From DASYAN01 sp963727755 (GTDB lineage Bacteria > Chloroflexota > Ktedonobacteria > Ktedonobacterales > Ktedonobacteraceae): DNA of 64,000 bases. Below are positions 1-11,360 of this stretch, in pieces. A program made the translations under genes and the position numbers. Each line of letters starts with the position of its first letter. The stretch's first letter is position 1. The notes below the pieces were generated by a model. That model was not told the DNA's origin. It did no database searches and saw only the letters and a list, made by a program, of their open reading frames with translations. The DNA lies in the NCBI GenBank assembly GCA_963727755.1, contig CAVSHN010000009.1, positions 248,001 to 312,000 of the forward strand, in the 5' to 3' direction.

Positions 1-64
1 TTCGCACTCCTGCCCTCTCATATTCAAAATCAAAGCGTTCTGGTTCTCCTGGCTTCATCGGGAT

Positions 65-601
65 ATGAATATTTTTGATCTGCGTCAGAAACTCATCGCT
101 GACTACTCCTCTTATATTCGCAGTTTTATCCAGATTCGTGATCCTCGCATCCAAGAATATGTTGAGCAGGAACTGTTTCGTGATAGCATGCTCTGGCCCT
201 AGCCACTGATCCAGATGAATCCCATATTTCAGCCTGGATGCACGATCAACCAATTGGTTGATCAGGAAGTGCTCCATCCAGCTTGTGCGCAGATCTTTCG
301 TCGCAGCAAAGAAGAAAAGAAGCCTCATGGTCATCTCCTGTATCTACATCAACACCAGGAAGAGGCCATTCGCGTGGCACGTGGAGGGCACAGCTATATC
401 CTGACGACTGGAACCGGATCGGGCAAGAGCTTGTCATATATGATCCCAATTGTAGATTCGGTGTTGCAGCACCCCAATACACCGGGCATTAAGGCCATTG
501 TTGTCTATCCCATGAATGCTCTAGCTAATAGCCAGAAGGGTGAGCTAGAGAAATATCTTGAGCTAGGTTATCACTATCTTTGCAGTTTTTGGAAGGGGTA
601 A
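65..601 (+). pseudogene. DEAD/DEAH-box helicase, N-terminal fragment with in-frame stop
   Basis: A reading frame opens at ATG 65 and runs 45 codons to TAG at 200-202. It continues in the same frame through the ATG at 215 to 601, so one nonsense codon splits the piece. After the stop, the protein shows a YLHQHQ segment resembling the Q motif, then helicase motif I (TTGTGSGKS) and motif Ia-like YPMNALAN. This is the opening of an SF2 helicase of the type encoded at 5118-9531 (TGTGSGKT, YPLNALAN there). Everything after motif Ia is missing, and the last dozen codons look unrelated, so the gene was cut near position 560. An IS4-type element begins about 200 bp further on. It cannot make an active helicase. 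The family is clear; the original role is unknown. Confidence 0.75.
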
Positions 602-795
602 AAAACCGAAGCTGGTGTCGAAGAAGAGCGGAGACGAGACGAGCACCTCTGTACAGTTAGCCAAAAGGGGGGAAAGTTGCAGGCATGAGCAAATCCTGGT
701 ACAAAAGAACAATAACATATTTATCCAGGAGAGCCTCATGCCACATCCTATTGTATGCCAAGATGAGAGATTGCGCCAGTACTTGCAGTCCTTTC
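602..795. other. unassigned sequence between helicase fragment and IS4 element
   Basis: An open frame without recognised similarity crosses this stretch on the + strand from 615 and runs into the IS end at 796, so it is unlikely to be a real gene. The segment around 565-590 resembles one at 15211-15232 (shared core ACTATCTTTGC), which may mark the end of an unidentified mobile element. Confidence 0.3.
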
Positions 796-2743
796 CATTG
801 ATTCCAACTAATGAGGATAGGCGAAGAAGAACAAGGAGAGGACTCACACATCATTCAGTTAAAGTCTTTAAATCAAAGTGTTATAGCTAAAATTCTTAAA
901 GATGAATAGTAGGTAATTTGCTTATAATATAGAATATTCAAGGCATATGCATATTAATAGACTATAAATAATTATATCTAATGAATAACTTGTATTTATT
1001 TTATTTCAATATAATTTTTGTTTTACCTTTATTCCTCTTTTATAATATTTTGTAGAGTAAAGCCTAAGCCGACAACGGCTTGAGAAAAGCCCAAGGTGGG
1101 CGTGCGATACTACGATCTGGTTGCACAGCAGGCACGGTTCGTGTTGCGGGCTGGGGAGGAGTCTTGATGTGAGCTGTGAGTGGTACAGACTGAGCTATTG
1201 GTTTGCTCTTGGTGACCGAAGCTGTAATCTGGGCCTCTCGTTGCATGAGAAGCGCAACGATCTGATCACGCTGGGGATGCACGGTGATCTCGGGGTCTGT
1301 CTGCTTGCAAGCAGGCTTCTTGCGATTGTACTGTGGTTGCCGACAAAGCAGCATGTCCTTGGGTAATGGGATCAACTGCGCTGGTGCAATGATGGGAGCC
1401 TCGATTATAAGGCGCGTGGAAGGGCGAATAATGCCCAGCTGACGCCCTCGACGCACACAAGCACTGATGAAGTCATCGTGTCCCCCAAGTTGTGGCAAAG
1501 CTTCAAGCAGTAGGGGCAGAGAAACATTAAAGACATCAACTCCCGCTCGCAAAGCTACCTCCATACGGATAGCTTGCAAGACCTGAGCGATAATCAGACA
1601 AGCCCATACTTGTGCGAGCACCACGACTGGCTTGCTGCTCCAAATCAGATGCAAGCCCAGTTCGCGTTTTAAGGTCAAAAATGCTAGTTCGATATCCCAG
1701 CGTCTGGCATAAAGTCGTGCTATTTCTGGCAGTGGCAGAACGGTCGGGCCACAAACATTGGTGAAGTATTGGCGCAGCTGTCCACCTTGGCGAAATTGTA
1801 CTTGTCGTACGACATACTTGCCATGAGTCTTGCCAGCCCCAAGCCAAACAAGCCGATCAAAGGTATCTCCAGCTTCGTAATACGTGTGTTGCACTACCAT
1901 TGTAGTATAGCTCTTAACACGTGATATCCAGCTATATCCCAACTCGCTCAATTGATCAAACCATGCAAAACCAAAGTAACCCAAGTCTGCTAAGATGAGG
2001 GTCCCTACTTTGAGCAATTTTACCATTGCTTTTGCTTGTTCCCTCCCATTTTGGGTTGCTTTTTCAATATATTCGATCGTATGCCATTGCTGTAATCTCA
2101 CGTCAAAAACTGCTACCAGCTTGCCTGGCAACAATTCCAGATCTCCCTTGCAAAAATATCTCAAAATTGGTAAACGCTTTGTCACCTGATCTAGGTGCAT
2201 TTCATCTATTGCCATCACATCGCTGGCAAACGCAGCCAGCATCGCGTGTCGCTGGTAATATGCTTGTAGGGCTGGCTGCAACCACTGTGCTAAGACCTGA
2301 CTTACCCGCTCAAACAACCGCGCCAATGGCTGCCATCCCTCTTCCTCCAACCGTTTGTAGATCGCTTGATCTCCTACGGTGTATCCTTGAGCTACCAGCC
2401 TCCGCCAGACGGCTCGCATCGACTTGAGTCTTCCAAGCACGCCCATTAGCACCGCCATCCACAAGCTCTCACTTGGCAATACTGCTGGGCGGCCTGCTGG
2501 GTTAGGTCGTTCCGTCTCTGCTGCCACGCTCTCTTGGCCTGTCAGACCTTGTATGACTGTTTTCAGGAAGTTTTCAATTTGCGGTACTGCTCCACTTGCA
2601 GAATTCGTGGCACTTATGCTCCTATCATTCATGGGACTATCCTTTCAGCCGAACCCCATAGGTTCTTTTTACTCGGATTATCCCCTAACGCTCGCTCTTC
2701 TGCAATCCATATCCCCCAATAGTACTATTAGTTGGAATCAATG
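796..2743 (-). mobile_element. IS4-type insertion sequence, copy A
   Basis: The ends are set by an inverted repeat: CATTGATTCCAACTAAT at 796-812 and its reverse complement at 2727-2743. It holds one intact leftward transposase gene and an AT-rich 3' segment of about 250 bp (810-1063). A second, broken copy of the same element begins near 15296 in the opposite orientation. I could not identify a target duplication. The right end abuts TAG at 2744-2746, which closes the neighbouring small gene, so that stop may have been created by the insertion. Confidence 0.75.
1064..2632 (-). CDS. IS4-family transposase
   Basis: A 522-residue DDE transposase that moves the element at 796-2743. The N-terminal third is helical and probably binds the terminal repeats. 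The catalytic region shows a first Asp in VMAIDEMH, a second in ILADLGYFG and a final Glu in the WDIELAFLTLKRELG block, as expected of the RNase H-like fold in IS4 enzymes. The last 100 residues are basic and low in complexity. The length suits the family and the frame is intact, so this copy may be active. Copy B at 15408-16525 is nearly identical but carries a one-base deletion and is truncated. Confidence 0.88.
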   Translation of the reverse strand: MNDRSISATNSASGAVPQIENFLKTVIQGLTGQESVAAETERPNPAGRPAVLPSESLWMAVLMGVLGRLKSMRAVWRRLVAQGYTVGDQAIYKRLEEEGWQPLARLFERVSQVLAQWLQPALQAYYQRHAMLAAFASDVMAIDEMHLDQVTKRLPILRYFCKGDLELLPGKLVAVFDVRLQQWHTIEYIEKATQNGREQAKAMVKLLKVGTLILADLGYFGFAWFDQLSELGYSWISRVKSYTTMVVQHTYYEAGDTFDRLVWLGAGKTHGKYVVRQVQFRQGGQLRQYFTNVCGPTVLPLPEIARLYARRWDIELAFLTLKRELGLHLIWSSKPVVVLAQVWACLIIAQVLQAIRMEVALRAGVDVFNVSLPLLLEALPQLGGHDDFISACVRRGRQLGIIRPSTRLIIEAPIIAPAQLIPLPKDMLLCRQPQYNRKKPACKQTDPEITVHPQRDQIVALLMQREAQITASVTKSKPIAQSVPLTAHIKTPPQPATRTVPAVQPDRSIARPPWAFLKPLSA

Positions 2744-3180
2744 CTATTGGGGATCTTTGAGCACACGTCTTATCCCCTCTTTGGTATATTCACAGATAAT
2801 TGAAAAGTCAATATATTCTTCTGCAAAGGGCTTCAGAATACGAAAGCATTCAATAGCTTCAGTAAAATATACTATTGCATGAGACGAAGAGGGTATCGTA
2901 TTCATTGGCTGTAGCGTCGCAGGAGCTTTCTCCTGGACAAGTAAACCTTGAATAGAAGGGATGATCGTGTCTTTCACCCAACTATCATTGGAATGAGGAG
3001 TCCACCTGTCTCTTTTGGACTGTAAGAGAGTGTGAGAACAACTTGTCTTCCCTCATGTATGAGCCGAAAGTTGATACTATACTCAAGGAGAGTGTAGCTA
3101 CACAGCAAATTCAGAGAACTGAGATGGTCTGATATTTCAGCTGCCTTTGTTTGTAATGTGTCTTGAATATGTACATTCAT
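2744..3180 (-). pseudogene. unknown small protein, third gene of the helicase operon, frameshifted
   Basis: Two short frames overlap at GTGA (2974-2977): residues starting MNVHIQDTLQTK from 3180, then one starting at GTG 2977. The first frame reads GGLLIPMIVG and stops; shifting one base gives GGLLIPNDSW running smoothly into VKDTIIPSIQ. A single protein of about 145 residues with one indel is therefore the best reading, although translational coupling of two peptides is possible. It starts 5 bp after the NERD helicase gene, so it belongs to that operon. The stop at 2744-2746 touches the IS end, so the natural C-terminus may be lost. No family is recognised. Confidence 0.5.
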
Positions 3181-3185
3181 AGTAT

Positions 3186-5118
3186 CTAATGACCTTGCAA
3201 ACGAAGTAAGTCTTTTACGAACATATGGTACTGATCAATGTAATAGAGACGAACCTCACGCATAGCACGTGTGAGTGCTACGAACAATTTGATGCGATCA
3301 CGGATGATCATCTGTCTGTTCTGTTCAGCTGATGCGAATATATTCTTTTGAAGAGCGAGATGATCAGCATCTAAGATGAACACGTAATCACGCTCTAGGC
3401 CTTTAGCTTCTATATAATCAGCAAATAAGATATAACTGCCATTGATAGCCGAAGCATCTGGAGCCCAACGAGTAGGGAATGATGCCTGAACAAATTGTGC
3501 ATAAAGCTGTTGCAGTAAACCATCTTTGAGTCCGATACAGAGAATCTGTTCTGGACGCACTTTATACAGATAGTCATGGATATCATGAGTAGCCTCACTT
3601 ATCAAATCTTCTTCAGTTGAATAGGAAATAAAGACAGGTTTTGTGTGAAAAGGACTTTTAGGCTTGATCTCCGTTTGATATCCTTCCTCTTTTAAATCAT
3701 TCAGGATAGAATTGTTTGCGGTGAGGAACTTCCAAGCAAGCTTGGCGATAGGTTGAGGGCTACGGTACATGAGAAATCTGCTCTGAAGTGCAACGCGTTG
3801 CCTAACAATATCAAAACCACCCCATTCAAGCTCACGGTCGAAGAGCTTTTGACCAACATCACCAACTGTAAAGAGGTTATGACGATCTTTGAGGAGACTG
3901 ATAGTTACATCTAGGAACCACGTACTAAAATCCTGGATTTCATCAATCAAGACGTAGTCAAACGGTTCGAATTGCCACTTTCCTGCCTGTAAAATGTCAA
4001 CACAAGCTTCTGGAAGTTTATCCTCAATATAGACATGCTCTGTATATTTGGCAATAGTTTGTGACTTCCATTGTTCAAATGCTCCTTCTAAAGTGCTCTC
4101 TATTATGGTTTCCATCAGAGTAATCACATTGCAAATTTTGATGCAATCGTCATAATAGTTATAATGGGGGTCATTAGCAATTTTTGCTTTGAAGATACGT
4201 CTTAACTCATATTCAAGTGTTTTACTATAGGTTGTCACGAGAATTCGGCAACCACCTGTATCGAAGTGTTGTTTGGCCCAGTAGATAGCTCGTGAGAGCA
4301 GGACATTCGTTTTTCCACTGCCAGCAACATCAGAGAGATACTTCTTATTGTCAAGTGTATCGCTAAATGCCCACGCTTGCTGCTGTTCATCGAGCACAAC
4401 AAGTCTCCGTTCTGCTTCTTCATCGTGAGGGAGTCCGCCAACACGCATTTCTGAAGGGACTAGCCAATCCACCGTCGCCTCTACTTGTTCTTTTGAGTAG
4501 GGTAAAGATAGCTGCCTGTGTGCCTCCTGCAAGGATCTCTGGACTTTTTGAGCTAAGTGATCGAGCAAGCTCGTCCCGAGAGGCTTCAAATCTTCTTGAA
4601 AGAGAGTTTTAGAAAGATCAACAGTGAATTTCTCTTGAGGATTATTCTTCCTGGAATGCACAAACACATTTTCAAAGTCAGTCCGACTTAGTTTGGGATA
4701 GACGACAAAGCTACTGACCCACAATCTGCCCGGGCCAGGAAAATTTGCTAAGGACTCAAGTATAGCATTGCGATAGCCATCCGCTTGGTGCCATGGATTC
4801 TCGATGATCTTACTTATTCCATTAGCCTCTTCTGTTTTGCGTACTTCATATTGGTTCAGAAATACAAACTTATTGGTACGAATATTCCAGTCTTTCACTT
4901 CTAGTACAATGACACCAAGAAGAGGGCCAATGATGATAAAATCAGAACGGTCTTCTCGAGACCCTAATAATTGCTTCGCATTACTAGGGACTAATTTACA
5001 CTCGCGTAGAACATAATATCCATCTGGAAGCTCCTTTAGGAATTCCAGCGTCTTTCTTTTCAGCCTGCGCTCCCGCACCACGAAAGGGCAGACGTTGATT
5101 TGGAATAATCTTTACCAT
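3186..5118 (-). pseudogene. NERD-domain SF1 (UvrD/Rep-like) helicase, frameshifted near the start
   Basis: The long frame (5081 to 3186) holds an N-terminal NERD nuclease-like domain, with Asp in RSDFIIIG followed by the E-x-K of VLEVKDW, then an SF1 helicase core: Walker A VAGSGKTNVLL, Walker B VLIDEIQDF, a KGLERDYVFILDA block and a C-terminal FVALTRAMREVRLY motif. The likely true start is ATG 5116-5118, which overlaps the upstream helicase stop as TGATG. From it the protein reads MVKIIPNQRLPFRGAGAQAE and then needs a one-base shift at the A-run near 5050 to join KTLEFLKELPDG. The overlap indicates translational coupling. NERD plus UvrD proteins are known in DNA repair and defence islands; the role here is inferred. 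Confidence 0.75.
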
Positions 5119-8100
5119 CAATTGTCTTCCTTCACTACTTGCCAATATTGCCACTTGAGACGCTCTAGCCACATATTAAAAAATGCTTCACGCCCTTGTT
5201 TCACTTCGTATTCACCTCTTAATTGCTTAAGTACATAGTCTAGTCGGCAACATATCTTCACAGACTGAGCTCCTTCATTCCTTTGTTCAACAAGAACATG
5301 ATAAAGCAACAAGTAAAGAGCTTCGTTCTGATTTTCTTGTATCTTCTCGATATATATTTTTTCTTCTACTACCCCTGTTCGCCGAGCTATGATCTTCCAT
5401 CCCATTCCTTGCATTCTCAAGAGCAAAGCAAGATCGACCTGATCACTGGCAACCGGAGAGAATGTAAGATAAGGCTTGAGCCGCTCTTCCCCAAGAAATG
5501 CAGAAAGGAACTCCACTGCACCACTGTGAGAAAGGCGTCCAGTAAGGCTATGAGAATTTATACTGAAGAGACAGAGATAGCAACCATTTCCTCCACATGA
5601 ACAGCTGCTGAGCGTATCCAAGGCTCTTGAAAGCATACGCTCTAGCTGATCAAAAAATTTGTTAAATGGTATTAGACCACTTTTGTCATGCCCATAGAGA
5701 AAAAAATCTGCTGGTCTGTCAATCTGTTGTGGATCCTGTGGAAAGACAAACACATTTTGTACTACCCGTAACTCACCATCGTCAAGGTTAAAGTAATCGG
5801 GAATAGCACGCAATAATACAGCTAAAATGTTTGCTTTTGCATTTGGAGGGAGAATGCGAGTAGCAAAACGGACGAGTAGTCCCTCTCGTTCAAGAAGTGT
5901 TCCAAAGCGATAGGGGCCATCACGATCTTGTAAACGGGCCAAGGGCTGATCTGCCTGTCGTACTTCTCCATCGTTGATGAAATAGAGTGTACTTTCCGGT
6001 ATATAGTATATTTGGCAGTATTGTCGCCCTTGCACTTCTAGGAACTGTAACGGATTTTTGATGTCAAGAAATCGAGATAAACGGTAGAGTTGATTAGGAT
6101 CACGTTGCCGCTCAATCTGGATAGTCTTGGTCGTATCGGCAATAACGTATCTGGGACGTCGGAATGCCTGATGCATGGGATCTTGGCATAGCTCGTAAGA
6201 GATACGAGGTTGATTTTCTTCGACTTTTACAGCTCTCCCACCACAAAAAACAACTCTACCCGGCGCTAACCTGCGTGGCGCTTCCTCTGGTTCGCGAGAC
6301 GTTAACGAGTGAGGTCGGTCTTCTCTTTTCATTGGAGCACTGATATCTACGAGTGGTATGCCATCGTTTCTAAAACCATAATCTGGAAAGACTCCATGTT
6401 TATAGCAATCTTCTGCTGTAGGTTGTCCTTCAACTAGTTCGCGTAAACGTGCAGGCAATTCTTGACAATCATTATCTAGATACTTGGAAAAGTTTTTATA
6501 TTGCTCTCCTCCAAGGGTGGATGATAGTTGTAAAATATCATCTGCAAGGAAATGACGGATTTTTTCCCTCAATTTATGAGGTTGTGTAAGGAGAGACATA
6601 TCTTTTGCCCCAGCCATAATGTAAGCGTATGCATGAGTAGCCAATAGTGGAAAGTTGATCAATGAAAACTGTGGTGGAGTAATTTCTCCATCAATCATTT
6701 TATAGGGGACGGCATAGTAGTACTCGTCGTGCATATCATCGGAAGAAGAAAGTACAACAATGGTTGCCTGACGATTTTTCCCACTCCTTCCTGCTCTGCC
6801 TGCACGCTGCGCATAGTTCGCTGGGCTAGGAGGAAAGCCGATCATGAGTACACTTGAAAGCTCGCCTATATCAACTCCCATTTCCAACGTAGGCGTGCAA
6901 ATTAGTGCCTGAATTTGGGAGTCACTAAAACGCTGCTCAATATCTGATCTTTCTTGATCGCTATTATCTGCTGTATGACATTCAACGGTTGCGAAGGTAG
7001 TCTTCCACTGCTGAGCTTCATCTGTCAGTTCAATCAGGACATAACGAGGATCAAGTTGGTAAAATATGCGATTGGCTGGTGTTGTTTTTTCAACTATGAT
7101 TTCACGAGATGTGAGCCGCTTGAGCCTCTCTTCAAGTTCAGTGCTACCAATGCGTTGGATACTTTCTTGATGGAGCATGCCACGCTCTCCGAGAGAGAGA
7201 ATGTGATATCCTGGTTTGGCTGAACTAATCATTCCTACACCATACTGAGTCTCGACTCGGTATTTATCTACATGAAAATGTTTGAGAGAATGTATTCCTC
7301 CTGGCGATGCAAAATGGGTCGTGTCAATCGCATTAGAGCACAACATAATCTTGCCAAGCAACTCGCGTTCGCCGTCATCGAGTGTCAAAGACGAGTCAAT
7401 GGATATTTTCCAATACGCATACACTGTATCCTCTTCTAGGTAGGTTAGCATTCTTCTAAACCAGAAAGGCATTTCACGGAGTAGATCAGAAAGAAGAAGT
7501 AGATCCTCATTCTCATCATCTAGCAGGGAGCTTTTTTGTAACTGTTCAAAAGCATCAACAAGATTTAAAGAATCACTGTCTTCCCAAACAGTTGCAGCCC
7601 AAGCCGTTAAAGCTCGTTCAGCAATATCATCATTAAGGCGTATTTTAAGTCCTGATGCGCGTTCTCTGCTATCAATAAAACTTAACAGTTTATCTGCTGA
7701 TTTTATATCTACATCTACAACAAGTGCATCAATAATTTTTAAGACATTATGCCAATATTTATAGTTTTCATTTAACTGAAGCGCTTCCTCTTCTTGTTTT
7801 TGCTGAATGAGTTGCAACATGATACCATCATGACTATTTTCTACTACTGGCTGAAGGCGATAACTTTCCTCTCCATCAACTTCATCAGGGTTTGCCTCCA
7901 GTGTAAATACAGGTTGCGAAAGCGAAGTGTCTCGTAAGACTGCAAATTCTACTAATACTGGGAAGCAGCATCTACCCGGTATTGGATCAACAAATAATAT
8001 ATTTTCTGCAAGATAGGCAATACACCGATCTTGGTATGCTTTACTCACTTTGAACAACAAGCCATTATTGCAATGTCTACAACGAAGGCAACGACCGTCG

Positions 8101-9531
8101 TGATACCGTTGACAGAGCAGACAACGAGTGAGTGTTTCACCGACATCGCCAAGAATGAGATGAATACGATAATCAAGGATAAGCGGGAAAGGTGTACCAT
8201 TACAACGAGTATTGAGGTAATTGATCAAGCTCCAGTATGCTTCCACGACCTTTTGGGGATCTCGTGGTGCTTGCCCATGTGTTTGTTCATAGATCTCTTG
8301 AAATAGCTTTACCAGATCATGAAATGAGCAAGCCCTTTTCACTAATTTTTGCTGGATGGCTCTGATAAAAGAACTACGACGAGCAAGATGATATCCTGGA
8401 AAATTTATAATCTGCTTTCCACTTTGACAATACTTCTGCTGATACTCAGCTACCATTGCAGGACCAAAGAGTTGGTTACATAACTCCGTAGCTCTTGCCA
8501 AATCCAACTTGGTAAGGAATGTCTCACCCACAATCGTATCAATCTTTGGAAGTGGTTCTGGCTGTTCATCTTCCTCGATTGTTCGAAAGACAGGTTCAAC
8601 AAGTGTGAAACCTTTCGTATTGATAGCCTCCTGCCCAAAAATCAGGCGGGCAAACGATTTAATTTGGTCTTCTGTTTGATTAGGATAGTAGCCGCCACCA
8701 CGCCGTAAAGTGCCACTAGCACCTATTTGAACGAGAGATCCCTTGCAGAGCGTACGTAATCGACCGTAATAGCAAACTAAGATTAGCTCCTTTAGTCCCA
8801 CGAAAATAGTGTATCTCATCAATAATGATATACTTAAGCGTTTGCATGGATTTCACAAACATGCTGTGCGTATTTACTTTGGTGATGAGCCTATCTAACA
8901 TGACATAATTGGTAATAAGGATATCTGGTGGCTGCTCTATCATTTCCTTCCGACTAATGCATAATTCCTCTGGGTCGTTCTCGGTTCTTTTTCTCTCGTA
9001 GGGAGTTGATCCTACAAAGCAACCTACTCGAATGCCTCTTCCCTGAACTGCTTCGCGAATGCGACGAATTTGATCATTAGCTAAGGCATTCAATGGGTAG
9101 AGAATAATTGCTTTGATACCTGGAACGCGATGGTTACTCTGAACAAGACAGTGATGGAGAATAGGAATAAGAAAAGATTCTGTTTTACCACTTCCAGTAC
9201 CTGTGGAAATTATTGTTGTTTTTTCCGCTAATATGCTATCAATAGCCAGAGCCTGATGGGTATAAAGATTTTTTATTTTAGGAAGCATATAAAGCAAAAA
9301 AGTATGAAGTTTGCGCTTTTTGAGAAATACTTCAAAAGTACTGGATATATGTTCATAAGGGCGATTAAGCGAGAAATATAAATCATCTTTGGCATAAATA
9401 TCAGTGAGAATGGTAGATCGTGTGTTCTCATCTAGTCCATATGAACTCAGTCTTTTCTCAATATCTTTGTGATACTGTTCTCGAATACTGAGAGTAGCCA
9501 TTACAGGGGCTACGAGACGATTATCCTCCAT
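5118..9531 (-). pseudogene. large DEAD/DEAH SF2 helicase with MrfA/DUF1998-like C-terminus, one frameshift
   Basis: Two frames form one protein of about 1,480 residues. The first part (from ATG 9531) has YTHQ at residues 90-93, motif I STGTGSGKT at 109-117, YPLNALANDQ and the DEIH box in IIIDEIHYFRG. It ends after GANLSLLLR, where a one-base shift near 8775 joins RLRTLCKGSLVQIGAS in the second frame. The second part carries a Cys-rich insert (CLLCQRYHDGRCLRCRHC), motifs V and VI (LEMGVDIGE, QRAGRAGRSG) and a C-terminal CSCGGNGCYLC cluster of the MrfA/DUF1998 type. Motif III is SGT rather than the usual SAT. Relatives include MrfA repair helicases and the DrmA and DruE defence helicases; assignment among these is not possible by eye. 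It leads a leftward operon. Confidence 0.8.
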
Positions 9532-9884
9532 GCATACTTTCCTTTCCTGTCAGTATCTAAAGTGCAATGCCTATGGACATAGTAGGAAAGTATTATATAC
9601 TAGAGTCACTCTTAAATCTAGTGTTTATTTGCTGGTTTACTGATGGAACCACAAGTGATCTCCTATTCGACTACACTTGTGATTTCTTGCAGGTTGCTCC
9701 ACAGTTTCAATTGGTGATCTAGTAGAGAGAATTGCTTTGACTCGCATGCAGCAAATCCCCAAGCCAGGATAATTGAGGGATGCCTAGTAATGATGCTATG
9801 AAGCCTTCTAGTAGCCATTTATATGCATTTTTCTATTATATACGGTCGATTCCAATGATTGGCCCAAAATTCCCACCAAGGCTT
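9532..9884. other. intergenic region upstream of the helicase operon
   Basis: No gene is recognised in this 350-bp AT-rich gap. It should contain the promoter of the leftward helicase operon. An 8-bp inverted repeat, CACAAGTG...CACTTGTG, occurs near 9651-9682. No clear terminator was seen. Confidence 0.4.
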
Positions 9885-10105
9885 GTTCAAATCACTATTC
9901 AATCCGCCCAAAGTTAGATGCATCTGTTTTTGTAACTGTTATTTCCGGATTTCCTTCTTAACGCCAGATGCATGTTCCAGACGGATTAAGTAGCTTTAGC
10001 CATTATTTATCATTAAGGAAGGCAATGCATCTCCTGCTTTTTTGAAAGAACAGATGCTTTATAGACTCTTGTGGAAAGGCATGCCTTCTTTACTATTGAA
10101 GAGAT

Positions 10106-11035
10106 TCATGAAACACTGACTTTTGAGAGTAAAGTCGTGCCTTCTGAACTTTTGAGGAAAGGAGTGCTTTCTTTGCTCTTGAGTAAAGTCGTGCCTTGTT
10201 TACTCTTGAGGAACTTTGTGCATTGCTGACTCTTGAGGAAAGAAGAGCCTATTTTGCTTTTGAGGAACTTTGTGCACTGTGGACTTTTGAGGAAGTCCGA
10301 TCCTTGTTTGCTATTGAGGAAGTCCGATCCCTGTTTGCTCTTGAGGAAGTCTATGAACTCTGGGCTTTCAATGAAAGACACGCCTGGTTTACTACTGAGG
10401 AAATCTATGAATTCCGTGCTTTTTATGAAAGACGTGCCTGCACTGCTCTTAAGGAAAGAAACACCTGCATCACTTTTGATGAAATTCATGAACTCTGAAC
10501 TCTCGAGGAAAGAAACACCTGCATCACTCTTGAAGAAGCTCATGCCTCCTGAACTTTCGAGGAAATCTACAAATCCTGAGCTTTGGAGGAAAGAAATGCC
10601 TGTATCACTACTGAGGAAATTCGCCATTTCTGGACTTTGGAGGAAAGAAATGCCTGTATCACTCTTGAAGAAGTTAATGCATTCTGGACTCTCGAGTGAA
10701 TTTATGAAATCTGGACTTTGGAGGAAAGGCATGAGTCCTGGGCCATGAAGGAAAGGCATGAATCCTGGGCCATGGAGGAAAGGCATGTGGCCTATAACTT
10801 TGAGGAAAGTACCTGCTTGATCACAATGGAACATATTCATCCTCTTTACAAAGGCTGATGATGCATGCGCTTCTGGGAGGTCTGTTAATGGTGTGATGAG
10901 AGCTACAGAGACTAAAGCTAAAAGTAGTGCACATCCTAGTATCCTGGACTTCCAAGCTAAACCGTTCGCTTGAGTAAAAGCACTAGTGTGTTTCATCAAT
11001 ATCACTCTCTTTCTCCTATGAGGAGCGAAAATCAA
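10106..11035 (-). CDS. exported protein built of 9-residue FLKS repeats (copy 1)
   Basis: A protein of up to 309 residues. The more likely start is the second Met (MKHTSAFTQ, near 10993). It is followed by a hydrophobic stretch (ILGCALLLALVSVALITPL) and an AHA-type signal peptidase site, so it is probably secreted. Nearly all of the rest is a string of nonapeptides of the form G-x-x-F-[LI]-[KES]-S-x-x, encoded by 27-bp DNA units. Repeats alternate between G-V-S-F-L-K-S and F-I-D-F-L-K-S variants. Short, regular repeats with an invariant Phe and Ser suggest a solenoid or fibrous surface protein, but no family is recognised. A paralogue lies directly upstream at 11361-12165. Confidence 0.7.
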   Translation of the reverse strand: MIFAPHRRKRVILMKHTSAFTQANGLAWKSRILGCALLLALVSVALITPLTDLPEAHASSAFVKRMNMFHCDQAGTFLKVIGHMPFLHGPGFMPFLHGPGLMPFLQSPDFINSLESPECINFFKSDTGISFLQSPEMANFLSSDTGISFLQSSGFVDFLESSGGMSFFKSDAGVSFLESSEFMNFIKSDAGVSFLKSSAGTSFIKSTEFIDFLSSKPGVSFIESPEFIDFLKSKQGSDFLNSKQGSDFLKSPQCTKFLKSKIGSSFLKSQQCTKFLKSKQGTTLLKSKESTPFLKSSEGTTLLSKVSVS

Positions 11036-11360
11036 GCTCCTGATGAGGAAACAAGAACTACGTTTCTGTCAATTGTCAGACAGGGAACTACTCTGGGGTA
11101 TAGCTCCATCAAATGGTGGAGGCATGGCCATTTGTGCTCAACTTGGTCGAATTTTTGAGTGCCTCCACCAAATAATGTGTCTCTACCGTTCAAATCGCTA
11201 CTCAATCCGCCCAAAGTCAGATGCATCTGTTTTGGTAACTGTTATTTCCGGCTTCCCTTTATGACGTCAGATGCTGGCTTTAGACAACTTAAGTAGTTTT
11301 TGTCCTTCTTTACTACTAAGAAAGAAGCGCATCTTTTTACCTTTTAATAAAACGGATGCT

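Noticed and set aside
3186..9531. Calling the helicase operon a DISARM or Druantia system
   Set aside because: DISARM needs a DrmB partner, a PLD protein and a methylase, and Druantia needs dru-specific partners. None is visible in the window.
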